64,000 nt of DNA, from positions 496,001 through 560,000 of the forward strand of contig JAWKUI010000001.1 in the NCBI GenBank assembly GCA_041398705.1. Reading direction: 5' to 3'. The notes under the pieces are model-generated. The model worked only from the letters and a program-made list of their open reading frames with translations. It ran no database searches and was not told the origin of the DNA. A program made the translations under genes and the position numbers. The DNA is from NORP259 sp041398705. Lineage in GTDB: Bacteria; Planctomycetota; UBA1135; GCA-002686595. Positions 35,362-43,883 of the stretch are shown in pieces; position 1 is the stretch's first letter, and the number at the start of each line of letters is the position of its first letter.

Positions 35362-36432
35362 ATGACTTTGCACACCGCCGAGCGCATTCAGCGCGCCCAA
35401 GAGCTGATCCACACTGTATTTGGTGACAAGCGCAACCTGGCGGGCGAGTACCCCCTGGTTTTCGACCCCAGTTTCAGCGGTTCGCTGGTGGGGCTCGAAG
35501 TCGAGGAAGACGTGGTCAGCGCCTGCGCGGTGCTGCCGCGGGACCTGGTGCTCAACGGCTGGCTGTTGCGCGTCGGTCTGATCGGCTCGGTGTGCACCGC
35601 CGAAGACCAGCGTGGCAAGGGCTACGCCACCCAGATGCTGCGCCGGGCGGAAGACCAGCTCTTCTGCGAGGGCGCGGTGGTCTCGATGCTTTGGGCCGAC
35701 GAGGCCGAATTCTACGAGCGCATGGGCTACGTGCCCGTCGGAAGCGAAGTGGACTACCACCTGCCGCTCGAACTGGCCGAAAAGCTGCCGGATCCCGAAG
35801 GCGTGCGTTGGATGCGCGCCAGCGACCACGCGGCAGTGCACGCCCTGTACGTGCGGCACTCGCACCGCATCGACCGCAACCTGGCCGAAACCAGCGCCCT
35901 GCTCTTCGGCCCCGACATCCAGGCCCTTGTGCTCGAGCGTGAGGGCGAAGTCCAGGGCTACGTGCTCCTGGGCCGCGGCAACGACCTGCAAGGCGTCGTG
36001 CACGAGTGGGGCGGCTCGACCGAAGCCGTGCTCACCTGCCTCAGCGCCCTGCTGCGCAACCTGCCGGCGGAGTGCCCGGGCGTGTACCTGATGTGCCCTG
36101 CGACCGCCGTGGACATGCGCCGCTCGCTGCTCGAGATGAATGTGCTCGCGATCGAAGGCGTGCTCGGCATGGCCAAAGTGCTCGACATGGCCGCGGTGGC
36201 CAAGGTCTTCACCCGCTTCGGCGATCGTCGCCTCAAGGTCTCCGTGGGCAAGGACGTGATCTACCTGAGCGGGCCCCGTGGCACCGCCGCCCTCGATGCC
36301 AAGAAGACCATGCTCGCCATCATGCCCCCGCAGGGCAACCGTGGCGTGGTCGACGCGATCGAAGAGGAGATCGGCCTGTCGTTCGACGCCCTGCCGCTCT
36401 ACCCCTTCGCCTGGGGCCTGGATTCGATCTGA
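35362..36432 (+). CDS. GNAT acetyltransferase with Eis-like C-terminal domain
   Basis: A 356-residue protein. The first half is a GNAT domain (IGSVCTAEDQRGKGYATQML, the acetyl-CoA-binding loop with RGKGYA, then FYERMGYVPVGSE). The C-terminal third resembles the sterol-carrier-like SCP2 domain of the Eis family (VFTRFGDRRLKVSVGKDVI). Eis-type enzymes acetylate amines of lysines or aminoglycosides. The start is ten bases after the flagellar 92-residue gene, so it may be the tail of the flagellar operon; whether it acts on a flagellar protein is a guess. Confidence 0.8.
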   Translation: MTLHTAERIQRAQELIHTVFGDKRNLAGEYPLVFDPSFSGSLVGLEVEEDVVSACAVLPRDLVLNGWLLRVGLIGSVCTAEDQRGKGYATQMLRRAEDQLFCEGAVVSMLWADEAEFYERMGYVPVGSEVDYHLPLELAEKLPDPEGVRWMRASDHAAVHALYVRHSHRIDRNLAETSALLFGPDIQALVLEREGEVQGYVLLGRGNDLQGVVHEWGGSTEAVLTCLSALLRNLPAECPGVYLMCPATAVDMRRSLLEMNVLAIEGVLGMAKVLDMAAVAKVFTRFGDRRLKVSVGKDVIYLSGPRGTAALDAKKTMLAIMPPQGNRGVVDAIEEEIGLSFDALPLYPFAWGLDSI

Positions 36433-36472
36433 CCGGGGCGCGCCGCGCTGGCGCAGCTCACCGGATCGACAG

Positions 36473-36478
36473 TAGGAT
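36473..36478 (+). promoter_or_regulatory. -10 hexamer of the permease gene
   Basis: TAGGAT, six bases before the ATG at 36485, implying a leaderless transcript. Confidence 0.45.
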
Positions 36479-36484
36479 CCGGGC

Positions 36485-37765
36485 ATGGTCGACGATGCGC
36501 GGCGAACCCTTGGTGTGCCTTCGTTGGCGGCGCTGGTTGCCGCCAACATGATCGGCGCCGGGGTGTTCACCAGTTCCGGGTTTGCGTTGGCGGACCTGGG
36601 CTCGCCCAAGTGGGTGCTGATCGCCTGGGCTTTGGGCGGATTGCTCGCGGTTCTCGGTGCGCTTTCGTACGGCGCGCTCGCGATGCGCATCCACGGGTCG
36701 GGGGGCGAGTACCTGTTCCTCTCGAACAGCCTGCATCCCGCGGTGGGATTTCTCGCGGGTTGGGTTTCGATCCTGGCCGGCTTCACCGGCGCCATCGCCC
36801 TGGCTGCCGAAGCCGCGCAGGCCTATGCGGCGCCTTGGTTGCCCGAAGACCTGGCCCCGGATTGGATCGGCAGCGCTGCGATTGTGGCGGCGGGACTCAT
36901 TCACGCCCGCGGTGTGCACATCGGCGCGTGGGTGCAGAATGGCGTGGTCACGATCAAGGTTCTGTTGTTGGTGGCGCTGGTTGTCGTTGGCTGGAGCCAC
37001 CTGCCTGCGAATCCGGCGCAAGCCGCCGTCGCCCCCGCCCCTGCGGCTTTCGTGGTCACGATGATGTGGATCTCGCTCAGCTATTCCGGCTGGAACGCGG
37101 CGGTCTACATCGGCGGCGAAGCGCGGCAAGGCCGCCGCACCTTGCCGCGGGCCATGCTTTGGGCCACGGGGCTCGTGACCGCGCTCTACCTGGCCTTGAA
37201 CGCGATCTTCGTGTATTCCGCGCCCATTGCTGAGTTGGCGGGCAAGCGCGACATCGCGGCCGTCGCAGCCCGCTTGCTCGCGGGCCCCGGGCTCGAATCG
37301 CTTGTGCGCGTAATCCTGCTCTTGGCCCTGTGCACCTCGATCTCCTCGATGGTGATGATCGGGCCGCGCGTGCTCGCCCGCATGGCCCAGGATGGGTGGT
37401 TGCCCCGGGCCCTTGCTTTTCAAGGCGAAGTGCCGCGCGCGGCGATCTGGACCCAGGTTGCCCTCGCGATCCTTGTGCTCTGGTCTTCGGGCTTGCGCGC
37501 GCAATTGACGAACCTCGGCTGGATCCTGGGGCTCTTCACCGCGCTCGCCGTGCTCGGTCTGCTGCGTTTGCGCCAGCGCGAGGGGGCTCAGGCCGTGCCG
37601 ATTCCCGGGGGCGTGGTGGTTCCGGTGCTGTTCCTACTGGCAACCCTGACCTTGACCGTGGCGATGTTGGTCGTGGGCAGCGGCCAGTTGCTGCCTTCGC
37701 TCGGCATCCTGGCCAGCGGGTGCGTGGTCTACGCCCTGCGACACGGGGCCGCAAGGCGCGCCTGA
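36485..37765 (+). CDS. APC superfamily amino acid permease
   Basis: A 426-residue transporter with about twelve hydrophobic segments. The first has the APC signature (AANMIGAGVFTSSGFAL), in which the unwound GAG loop binds the substrate, and MMWISLSYSGWNAAVYIGGEA read in two pieces matches the segment before the sixth helix. This points to an amino acid or polyamine uptake system in the LAT-like group. It ends immediately against the convergent aminotransferase-like gene with no gap. A leaderless start is likely. Confidence 0.85.
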   Translation: MVDDARRTLGVPSLAALVAANMIGAGVFTSSGFALADLGSPKWVLIAWALGGLLAVLGALSYGALAMRIHGSGGEYLFLSNSLHPAVGFLAGWVSILAGFTGAIALAAEAAQAYAAPWLPEDLAPDWIGSAAIVAAGLIHARGVHIGAWVQNGVVTIKVLLLVALVVVGWSHLPANPAQAAVAPAPAAFVVTMMWISLSYSGWNAAVYIGGEARQGRRTLPRAMLWATGLVTALYLALNAIFVYSAPIAELAGKRDIAAVAARLLAGPGLESLVRVILLLALCTSISSMVMIGPRVLARMAQDGWLPRALAFQGEVPRAAIWTQVALAILVLWSSGLRAQLTNLGWILGLFTALAVLGLLRLRQREGAQAVPIPGGVVVPVLFLLATLTLTVAMLVVGSGQLLPSLGILASGCVVYALRHGAARRA

Positions 37766-38638
37766 TCACGCCAGCTCGTCGAACAGCCGCCGCGCGTTGT
37801 GCCACGAATAGTCGAGGTACCGCGCTCGCAGGGCCGCAACTCGCGGACCCGCATGGCCCGTACCGACCGGGCGCCCGTCGATGTGGCCGATCGGCACGAG
37901 GGCGCGCACCGACGAGCACAGGAACGCTTCGTCCGCCGCGTACGCCCGATCGAGCGGCAGGGGATCCCGCACGACTTCAATGCCGTCTTCCTCGGCGAGG
38001 TCGAGCAGGGTCGTGATCGTGATGCCCGGCAGAACGCCGCGCGTGGGCAGGAACAGGCGATCCTCGAAGAAAGCGCCGAAGTTGCTCTGCGCGCCTTCCA
38101 GCACGTAATCCTCGGGCGACAGCAACACCGGTTCCCACAGTTCCCGGTGCCCATAGGAGATCCGGTTGCGCTCCACGGCGAACGCGGAGCCCTTCGTGGT
38201 CGGGTTGCGGCGCACCAATTCGTGCGTTGTGGCCACGCGCGCGCCTTCGCTCCACAGCCAATCCGGCAGTTCCTGCAGGGGCGTGAGCGTGGCGATCATG
38301 CGCGCATCGGTACCGAGTTCCCGGTACGGCTCGGGACCCAGATCCCAGCGCAGCTTGATCGCATCGCTCGGATGCGCATCCATGGCTTGCTGCAGGGCGC
38401 GGCGCAGTTGCGCTTCGTCCAGGCTCGGTTGCAGGCCCGTGGCCTCACAGCCCGCCAGCATGCGGCGGTTGTGGTACTCGAAGCGGAAGATGCGACCGCC
38501 CGACCAGGTGCGTGCGGCTTCGTACAACCCCGGCTTGAGCGGGTTGTAGAGCGAATAGAAGGGATCCGGCGGCGGGACCGGGTCGATGCGCTTGGCCCCT
38601 TCGGGTGTCAGCGCGAACAGCCAATCCGGTTCGCCCAT
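37766..38638 (-). CDS. class IV aminotransferase-fold enzyme, probable 4-amino-4-deoxychorismate lyase
   Basis: A 290-residue PLP enzyme of fold type IV. The PLP lysine is in NPTTKGSAFAVERN, and YVLEGAQSNFGAFFED with LPGITITTLLDLA matches the branched-chain aminotransferase/ADC lyase group (EGxxSN binds the cofactor phosphate). ADC lyase (pabC) is likeliest because pabB and pabA lie 1.2-3.2 kb away, but D-amino acid or branched-chain transamination is not excluded. It precedes no close gene on its strand other than gmhA, whose stop is four bases upstream of its start. Confidence 0.8.
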   Translation of the reverse strand: MGEPDWLFALTPEGAKRIDPVPPPDPFYSLYNPLKPGLYEAARTWSGGRIFRFEYHNRRMLAGCEATGLQPSLDEAQLRRALQQAMDAHPSDAIKLRWDLGPEPYRELGTDARMIATLTPLQELPDWLWSEGARVATTHELVRRNPTTKGSAFAVERNRISYGHRELWEPVLLSPEDYVLEGAQSNFGAFFEDRLFLPTRGVLPGITITTLLDLAEEDGIEVVRDPLPLDRAYAADEAFLCSSVRALVPIGHIDGRPVGTGHAGPRVAALRARYLDYSWHNARRLFDELA

Positions 38639-38642
38639 GGCC

Positions 38643-39236
38643 TTAGTAGTTCTCCGGGAACATGGCCCGTTCGACCGCTTCGATGGCGATGTGCAGCACC
38701 TTGATGTGCACTTCCTGGATGCGGTCGGAGGTCTGGGCCACCGGCACGATGATCGGGATGTCGACCATGGACTTCAGCTCGCCGCCGCCTTTGCCGAGCA
38801 GGCCGACGGTGGTGATGCCGCGCGCTTTGGCCACTTCGACGGCGCGTTTGATGTTCGGGGAGTTGCCGCTCGTGGAGATCGCCACCAAGAGATCGCCCTG
38901 CTTGCCGTAGGCCTCGACCGAACGGGCAAAAACCTCGTCATAGCCGAAGTCGTTGGCGATGCAGGTCAGTTGGCTCGGGTCCGAAAAGGCGATGGCGGAC
39001 AGGGCCGAGCGGTTGCCGCGGAAGCGGCCGGTCCACTCTTCGGCGAAGTGCATGGCATCGCACATGGATCCGCCGTTGCCGCACGACATGAGCAAACCGC
39101 CGCGCTGCAGGGTCGCCCCGGCGGCTTCGGCGAAGGCCTGGACCCCGGCCAGGTGGCTCGGGTCGTCCAGGAAGGCGGTCAGGGTGGCGCGGGCTTCTTC
39201 GAAGGAGGCGCGGATCGGATCGGCGGAGAGCTTCAT
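38643..39236 (-). CDS. gmhA: phosphoheptose isomerase-like SIS protein
   Basis: A 197-residue SIS-domain protein. The core motifs LMSCGNGGSMCDAMHFAEEWTG (read in parts) and ISTSGNSPNI, plus QEVHIKVLHIAIEAVE near the end, are those of GmhA, which converts sedoheptulose 7-phosphate to heptose 7-phosphate for lipopolysaccharide core. Length fits GmhA (about 195). The ATG at 39236 is preferred over the upstream frame extension. CACAAT eight bases upstream would be the -10 element. It is on the same strand as the lyase gene, four bases away, so they form a pair. Confidence 0.88.
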   Translation of the reverse strand: MKLSADPIRASFEEARATLTAFLDDPSHLAGVQAFAEAAGATLQRGGLLMSCGNGGSMCDAMHFAEEWTGRFRGNRSALSAIAFSDPSQLTCIANDFGYDEVFARSVEAYGKQGDLLVAISTSGNSPNIKRAVEVAKARGITTVGLLGKGGGELKSMVDIPIIVPVAQTSDRIQEVHIKVLHIAIEAVERAMFPENY

Positions 39237-39244
39237 GACCGGCG

Positions 39245-39250
39245 CATTGT
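39245..39250 (-). promoter_or_regulatory. -10-like hexamer of gmhA
   Basis: CACAAT on the minus strand, eight bases before the gmhA ATG. One base off the TAnnnT form seen at other genes. Confidence 0.35.
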
Positions 39251-39336
39251 GAACGAGGCCCCGTGGGGAATCTACCACCCCCGGGGAAACCGGAGTTTGC
39301 GTTCGTTACGTCCCGTTGAGGGACGGGCGCGCGGAG

Positions 39337-39852
39337 TCAAACCACGCTCGCTACCGCGAGCAGCAACCAGACGCACAAGCCCAGGGCGAGTTTGACGATC
39401 GTGCCACTGACTTGACCCTTGGCCGCCCCGGTCCCCGCCCGCAGGGCGCTGCGCAGGTCCATGCCGCCGCTGTGTTCCAAAAGGGTCGCAAGGCCCATGG
39501 CGCCGATGGCTGCGCCCGCCAGGGAACCCACGACCGGGATCGGGATCAGGAAGGTTCCGCCGAGCCCGCCCAGGATGCCGCCGAGCAAGGCGCCGAGGGC
39601 TCCCGCTCGGCCGGCCCCGGCACGACGGGCCCCGGCGCTGCCCATGGTGAATTCGAACACCTCGCCGAGCAGGGCGAGACCCAGGGCGAGCCAAAGGGTC
39701 GAGGCGTCGAACAGGTCGACCGGGATCAGCCATTCGCACAAAGCCGTCAACCCGAGCATCAACCAGGTGCCGGGCAGGCCCGCGAGCACTAGCACGAGCA
39801 ACGCTAGGTTGACCAGGTCGAGGGCCAATACGGCCAGGATCCACCAGCCCAT
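39337..39852 (-). CDS. DUF456 family membrane protein
   Basis: A 171-residue membrane protein with four or five hydrophobic segments. Gly/Ala-rich helices (ALGALLGGILGGLGG, VVGSLAGAAIGAMG) are typical of DUF456. Its function is unknown in any organism known to me. The ATG at 39852 overlaps the pabB stop by one base (TAATG), so it is translationally coupled to pabB. Confidence 0.8.
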   Translation of the reverse strand: MGWWILAVLALDLVNLALLVLVLAGLPGTWLMLGLTALCEWLIPVDLFDASTLWLALGLALLGEVFEFTMGSAGARRAGAGRAGALGALLGGILGGLGGTFLIPIPVVGSLAGAAIGAMGLATLLEHSGGMDLRSALRAGTGAAKGQVSGTIVKLALGLCVWLLLAVASVV

Positions 39853-41168
39853 TAGAGTCCTCCCCAGGCGTCGATCATGCCCCGCGCCTTGTGCAGGGTT
39901 TCGGCTTCTTCATCCGCAGCGTCGGAGTCGAAGGTGATGCCCCCGCCGACCCGCAGCGAGATCGCTCCGGGCTGCCACAACACCGTGCGGATCAGGATGT
40001 TGAAGAGGGCGTGCCCGCGGAAATCCAGCATGCCCAGTGAGCCCGTGAACATGCCCCGGCCTTCGCCTTCCAGCGCCGCGATCGCCTCCATGCTCGCCAG
40101 TTTGGGGGCGCCGGTGATCGACCCCCCCGGGAACAGGGCCTTCAAGAGGTCCAAGGCCCCGATTCCGGGCCCCATTTGTGCTTCGACCGTCGCCACCAAG
40201 TGGTGTACGCGCGCATAACTCTCCAATTCGGGGAACTTCGCCACGCGCACGCTGCCGACCTCGGCCACCCGGCCCAGGTCGTTGCGCTCCAGGTCGACGA
40301 TCATCGCAAGCTCCGCGCGGTCCTTTTTGCTGGCGAGCAGGGCCTGACCCTGGGCGCGATCGGCGGCTTCGTCCGCGAGGCGCGGCGCGGTTCCTTTGAT
40401 CGGGCGCGTCCACGCCCGCTTCCCGTCGAAGGCGAGCAGAAGCTCGGGGGAGGTCGATAGGCAGGCCCCACCGCTCCAGCGCAGATACCCGCAGTACGGC
40501 GCGGGATTGCTGCGCCGCAGCTGCTGGTACAAGTCCTCGGGCCGACCCGCAAACGGCGCGGTGAAGCGGTGCGCCAGGTTCACCTGGTAGTACTCGCCGC
40601 GGCCGATGGCCTTGCGGGCGTGTTCGATGCGGCGCATGTGTTCGGCGGGCGGTGTGTGGCGCTGCAGTGCACCGACTTCGAAGGTCCCGGGCTCGGGTGC
40701 GTTTTCCAATCGCCGCAGCCACTCCGCCGCATCTTCCTCCTGCGGGAGGACCAGCACGGGCGCGCCCCCCACCTTCGGCCAAACCACGAACCGGCGGTAG
40801 ATGCCCCCGATCAGCAGGGGCCAGCCCCAGGGCTCCGCGGGCAATTCGAGGCCTTCGCCGTGCACGCCGAGGTCGTAGGCGAGGGCGCCGAGGAAGCCGC
40901 CGTGGAACGGCCCGGGGACCTGCCCCTCGACGTGCCAATCGGCGAGCGCCGCCTGCAACACCCGCCACGGGTGATTCCCTGCCGGCAACGGATCGGGCTC
41001 GAAACCGATCAGATCGAAGTCCGCTGGTTTGCCGCCCGCCGAATCGAGCCACGCGAGTCCATCGCAGTCGGCCAGGGCGGCGAAGACCTGGGGCGGCTGC
41101 AGATCGGCGGATAGCGGCACGATCTGGGGGCGGAAGATGCGGGGCGGGACGCTCACGGACTCCAGCAT
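39852..41168 (-). CDS. pabB: aminodeoxychorismate synthase component I
   Basis: A 438-residue chorismate-utilising enzyme that joins chorismate and ammonia to give aminodeoxychorismate for folate. PIKGT (in TRPIKGTAPR) is the PabB form; anthranilate synthase TrpE has PIAGT. Other marks are GEYYQVNLAHRF, YCGYLRWSGGACLSTSPELLL (split), LVATVEAQMG, LFPGGSITGAPK and VGGGITFDSDA, which line the active site. The N-terminal domain is short. The gene is divergent from pabA, whose product supplies the ammonia. Confidence 0.93.
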   Translation of the reverse strand: MLESVSVPPRIFRPQIVPLSADLQPPQVFAALADCDGLAWLDSAGGKPADFDLIGFEPDPLPAGNHPWRVLQAALADWHVEGQVPGPFHGGFLGALAYDLGVHGEGLELPAEPWGWPLLIGGIYRRFVVWPKVGGAPVLVLPQEEDAAEWLRRLENAPEPGTFEVGALQRHTPPAEHMRRIEHARKAIGRGEYYQVNLAHRFTAPFAGRPEDLYQQLRRSNPAPYCGYLRWSGGACLSTSPELLLAFDGKRAWTRPIKGTAPRLADEAADRAQGQALLASKKDRAELAMIVDLERNDLGRVAEVGSVRVAKFPELESYARVHHLVATVEAQMGPGIGALDLLKALFPGGSITGAPKLASMEAIAALEGEGRGMFTGSLGMLDFRGHALFNILIRTVLWQPGAISLRVGGGITFDSDAADEEAETLHKARGMIDAWGGL

Positions 41169-41237
41169 GGCCTATCCCCGGCGCCGATCCCAGTGCGCAG
41201 GGGACGAACGGGGCTCGGGGCCTGCGCCCCGCTCGGG

Positions 41238-41243
41238 TAGCAT
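41238..41243 (+). promoter_or_regulatory. -10-like hexamer before pabA
   Basis: TAGCAT on the plus strand in the divergent pabB-pabA gap, 39 bases before the pabA GTG, leaving a conventional leader of about 30 bases. Confidence 0.35.
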
Positions 41244-41282
41244 GGCGCGCCCGCCGCCCACGCGGCGACCTCCCCTGCGCCC

Positions 41283-41858
41283 GTGCTCCTGCTCGTCGAC
41301 AACCGCGATTCGTTCACCTTCAACCTCTACCAGTACCTGGCGGAGATCGGGCAGGACGTGGTCGTGAAGCGTGCGGCCAGTTTGGATCTCGCCGACGTGC
41401 GCGCCCTCGGCCCCGCCGCCGTGGTCACCGGCCCCGGCCCCGGCCACCCTGCCGAGGCCCACCTCAGCATCGCCCTGCCGCGCGCGCTCCCCCGCCGCGT
41501 GCCCTTGCTCGGCGTCTGCCTCGGCCACCAGGCCCTGGCCTTGGCCTATGGCGCGCGCATTGTGCAACTCGACCGGCCCTGGCACGGACACGACGCCACC
41601 GTGCAAACGCGCCGAAGCCCGCTGTTCCAAGGCCTACCGCGCCAATTCCAGATCGGGCAATACCACTCGCTCGCGGTCGATCCGGGCAGCCTGCCCGCGT
41701 GTCTGAGCGTAATCGGCTCCACCCCCGATGGCACCGTTCAGGCGCTGCGCTACCGCCACAAACCGCAATTCGGCGTGCAGTTCCACCCCGAATCGATCCT
41801 CAGCGAGGGCGGGCACGCGCTGCTGCGCAACTTCGTCGCGTTGATCCCGCCGTCTTGA
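41283..41858 (+). CDS. pabA: aminodeoxychorismate/anthranilate synthase glutaminase component
   Basis: A 191-residue class I glutamine amidotransferase. The triad is complete: Cys79 in GVCLGHQ, and His168 with Glu170 in QFHPES. LLLVDNRDSFTFNLYQYL is the standard N-terminus. It would hand ammonia to PabB (divergent, 114 bases away), and may also serve a TrpE elsewhere. It starts with GTG; no ATG is available in frame nearby. Confidence 0.92.
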   Translation: MLLLVDNRDSFTFNLYQYLAEIGQDVVVKRAASLDLADVRALGPAAVVTGPGPGHPAEAHLSIALPRALPRRVPLLGVCLGHQALALAYGARIVQLDRPWHGHDATVQTRRSPLFQGLPRQFQIGQYHSLAVDPGSLPACLSVIGSTPDGTVQALRYRHKPQFGVQFHPESILSEGGHALLRNFVALIPPS

Positions 41859-41925
41859 ACCGGGGCGGGCCGGGCCTTGCCACGCAGGCCTCCGCCGGTG
41901 GAAATCCCGTGCGGCGAGGGCTCGC

Positions 41926-41931
41926 TACAAT
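41926..41931 (+). promoter_or_regulatory. -10 hexamer of the small membrane protein gene
   Basis: TACAAT, ten bases before the ATG at 41942. Confidence 0.5.
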
Positions 41932-41941
41932 TCAGGCAAGC

Positions 41942-42205
41942 ATGGAGAGCCCATCGGAGCAGGAACCGCAGCCGCCGCGATCACTCAAGGACAGGGTGAT
42001 CCGGGCCGGTTGGATCGTCGCGATCCGCTGGGGAGCGCTGCTCACGGGAATCGCGGTGATAGGGCTTTTATTGTCGCTCGTATGCGCGAAGACCTGGGGG
42101 CCGTGGGGATGGTTTCGTATCGCGCTGCTCGGTGGTCTGTTGTGGCACCTGGACCTACGCAAGTGGAACTACTACTACTTTCGTCCTGACAAACGGCGAA
42201 AGTAG
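41942..42205 (+). CDS. small two-helix membrane protein
   Basis: An 87-residue protein not recognised as any family. It has a polar, Pro-rich N-terminus, two hydrophobic helices (about residues 28-48 and 55-71) and a basic, aromatic tail (RKWNYYYFRPDKRRK). The promoter hexamer TACAAT just upstream and the clean membrane topology support a real gene. It stands alone between pabA and the convergent kinase gene. Confidence 0.65.
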   Translation: MESPSEQEPQPPRSLKDRVIRAGWIVAIRWGALLTGIAVIGLLLSLVCAKTWGPWGWFRIALLGGLLWHLDLRKWNYYYFRPDKRRK

Positions 42206-42261
42206 GACTTGGGCGCTCGAGTCAACGGACTTCCGGACTCACAGGGCCGATCGACGCGGGA

Positions 42262-43008
42262 TCAGTACACCGTCGAAGGCGTGTACGTCTCGAGGTAGTG
42301 GCGCAGGGCGCCGGCGTCGGGGAAACGCTGCAGGATCAGATCCGAGCGCAGGCCGGCGCAGATGTAGCGGGATTCGGGCAGGGCCTGTTTGTAGAAGCGC
42401 CGGCCGCCGAGCATGTCGTACAGCACACGCGCCGCTTGCAGGATGTCCTGTTGTTTCTTCGCGCGGGTGGGTTTGCCCCACTCGTAGAAGTCGATCAGCT
42501 TCAGGCGGAAGTCGATGCCCGACGGTTCGATCAGGATGTTCTCGGTATGTACGTCCGAGTGGTACTGGCCGGAGTTGTGGATCTGCTCGAGGCCGACCAC
42601 GAGGCGGTGCAACACCGTCAGCGCCACGAAATCGCCCACCCGCGAGTTGCGGTGGCGTTCGATCCAGCGTTGCAGCGGCTCGCCTTCGCACAGCTCGCTG
42701 ATCATCGCCATCGTGCGGTATTCGCCGATGCGCACCTCCTGGGTGTGCAGATACTGCAACACGAGATCGCAATCGCGCAGTTGGTTGAGTTTGAGCGCGT
42801 GCTGCGCGGTCAGCGTCTGCTTGGGATCCCGGTGGGGGAAGTAGATCTTCGCCGCACGCTGGATTCCGGTGTTCTGATCGCGGATCCGATAGACCTCGCC
42901 CTCGCTGCCGCCGCCCAGACGGGCTTCCACGCGATAGCTCTTCCCCAGGGTGCGACCCGGGGGAAGTTCAAACGAGAGGAGGCGGGGACCGGAGGGACGG
43001 CGACTCAT
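42262..43008 (-). CDS. serine/threonine protein kinase, small
   Basis: A 248-residue bacterial Hanks-type kinase with just the catalytic domain. Gly-rich loop GGGSEGEVYR (about 32-41), Lys54 in AAKIYF, catalytic loop HSDVHTEN (150-157; canonical HRD becomes HSD but the Asp152 and Asn157 are kept), and metal-binding Asp173 in LIDFYEWG (DFG becomes DFY). The last part is shorter than a full C-lobe. No membrane or sensor domain is present. Its start overlaps the phosphatase stop by four bases, so the two are co-translated. Confidence 0.85.
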   Translation of the reverse strand: MSRRPSGPRLLSFELPPGRTLGKSYRVEARLGGGSEGEVYRIRDQNTGIQRAAKIYFPHRDPKQTLTAQHALKLNQLRDCDLVLQYLHTQEVRIGEYRTMAMISELCEGEPLQRWIERHRNSRVGDFVALTVLHRLVVGLEQIHNSGQYHSDVHTENILIEPSGIDFRLKLIDFYEWGKPTRAKKQQDILQAARVLYDMLGGRRFYKQALPESRYICAGLRSDLILQRFPDAGALRHYLETYTPSTVY

Positions 43009-43829
43009 TTCTTGGGGGCGGGCCTGAAGAGGATCATGCCCAGGTCGTCAGGTTTACTCGGTTCTTCGGGCCGCGGTTCGATCATGCGCCGTATGGCCAG
43101 ATCTGCGACCTCGGCGGCGGACGCCGCAAGGGGGCCACAGCGAATGCGGTTCAGCACCTCGGGCACAGTCAGGTTGTCGAACAACCCGTCGCTGCCGAGG
43201 ATCAGGGTGTCGCGCGGGGAGAAGCGCCGCGGACTGCCGATCTCGAGGCGCAGGCCTTCCATGCCGACGACGTTGGTGACCAGGTGGCGTTCGTGGTGGA
43301 ACATCGCCTGGTCCGCGTCGATCAAGCCGGCTTCTTGGGCGAATCCCACGGGCGAATGGGCCAGGGTCTGGGCTTTCAGGCGTCCCCGCTGGCCCACCAC
43401 GAGGACCATCGAATCCCCGGCGTGCACGGTGCCGAAGCGGCGCGGGCTGACCACGGCGGCCGCCACGGTGGTGCCCGCACCGATGCCCAAGCCGAGGATG
43501 CGGTGGTTGGCTTCTTCGATGCCCACTAGCAACGCCGCCCGGATCGGAGCGGATTCGGCTTCGTCCGGGAGTTCGGCCAGGTGTTCACCGATCGTCGTGA
43601 CCACCAAGGCGGCGGCCTTGTCGCCCCCCGCCACGCCGCCCATGCCGTCGGCCACCACCAACACGGCCAGATTGCGGCCTACGGGGAAAACGCCAAGCGC
43701 GTCTTCGTTGAGCCGATCGGGCACCGGTTTGGCGCGGCACACCACGGCGACTTCCCCAGCAGGACAATCGAAGACGATCACCCCGGGCTCGTTGATTCCG
43801 AGCCATGTGTGGAAGTTCTTGGTGTCCAT
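43005..43829 (-). CDS. PP2C-family protein phosphatase
   Basis: A 274-residue metal-dependent Ser/Thr phosphatase. Conserved PP2C motifs appear in order: RLNEDALG, VVADGMGGVAGGDKAA, GAGTTVAAAVV, GTVHAGDSMVLVV, LILGSDGLFDN and a C-terminal PDDLGM (canonical DN is DD here). These Asp residues bind the two Mn/Mg ions. It lies upstream of the kinase with a four-base overlap, a classic kinase-phosphatase pair. The TATATT box on this strand at 43872-43867 is 37 bases before the ATG. Confidence 0.88.
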   Translation of the reverse strand: MDTKNFHTWLGINEPGVIVFDCPAGEVAVVCRAKPVPDRLNEDALGVFPVGRNLAVLVVADGMGGVAGGDKAAALVVTTIGEHLAELPDEAESAPIRAALLVGIEEANHRILGLGIGAGTTVAAAVVSPRRFGTVHAGDSMVLVVGQRGRLKAQTLAHSPVGFAQEAGLIDADQAMFHHERHLVTNVVGMEGLRLEIGSPRRFSPRDTLILGSDGLFDNLTVPEVLNRIRCGPLAASAAEVADLAIRRMIEPRPEEPSKPDDLGMILFRPAPKK

Positions 43830-43866
43830 CGGGGGGGTGGGCCGCGGGCGGATTCCGGCCGGGCCC

Positions 43867-43874
43867 AATATACT
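43867..43874. promoter_or_regulatory. overlapping divergent -10 boxes
   Basis: AATATACT contains TATACT on the plus strand (43869-43874), nine bases before the lipoprotein ATG, and TATATT on the minus strand (43872-43867), 37 bases before the phosphatase ATG. Shared bases suggest a bidirectional promoter. Confidence 0.5.
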
Positions 43875-43883
43875 CGGGAAACC

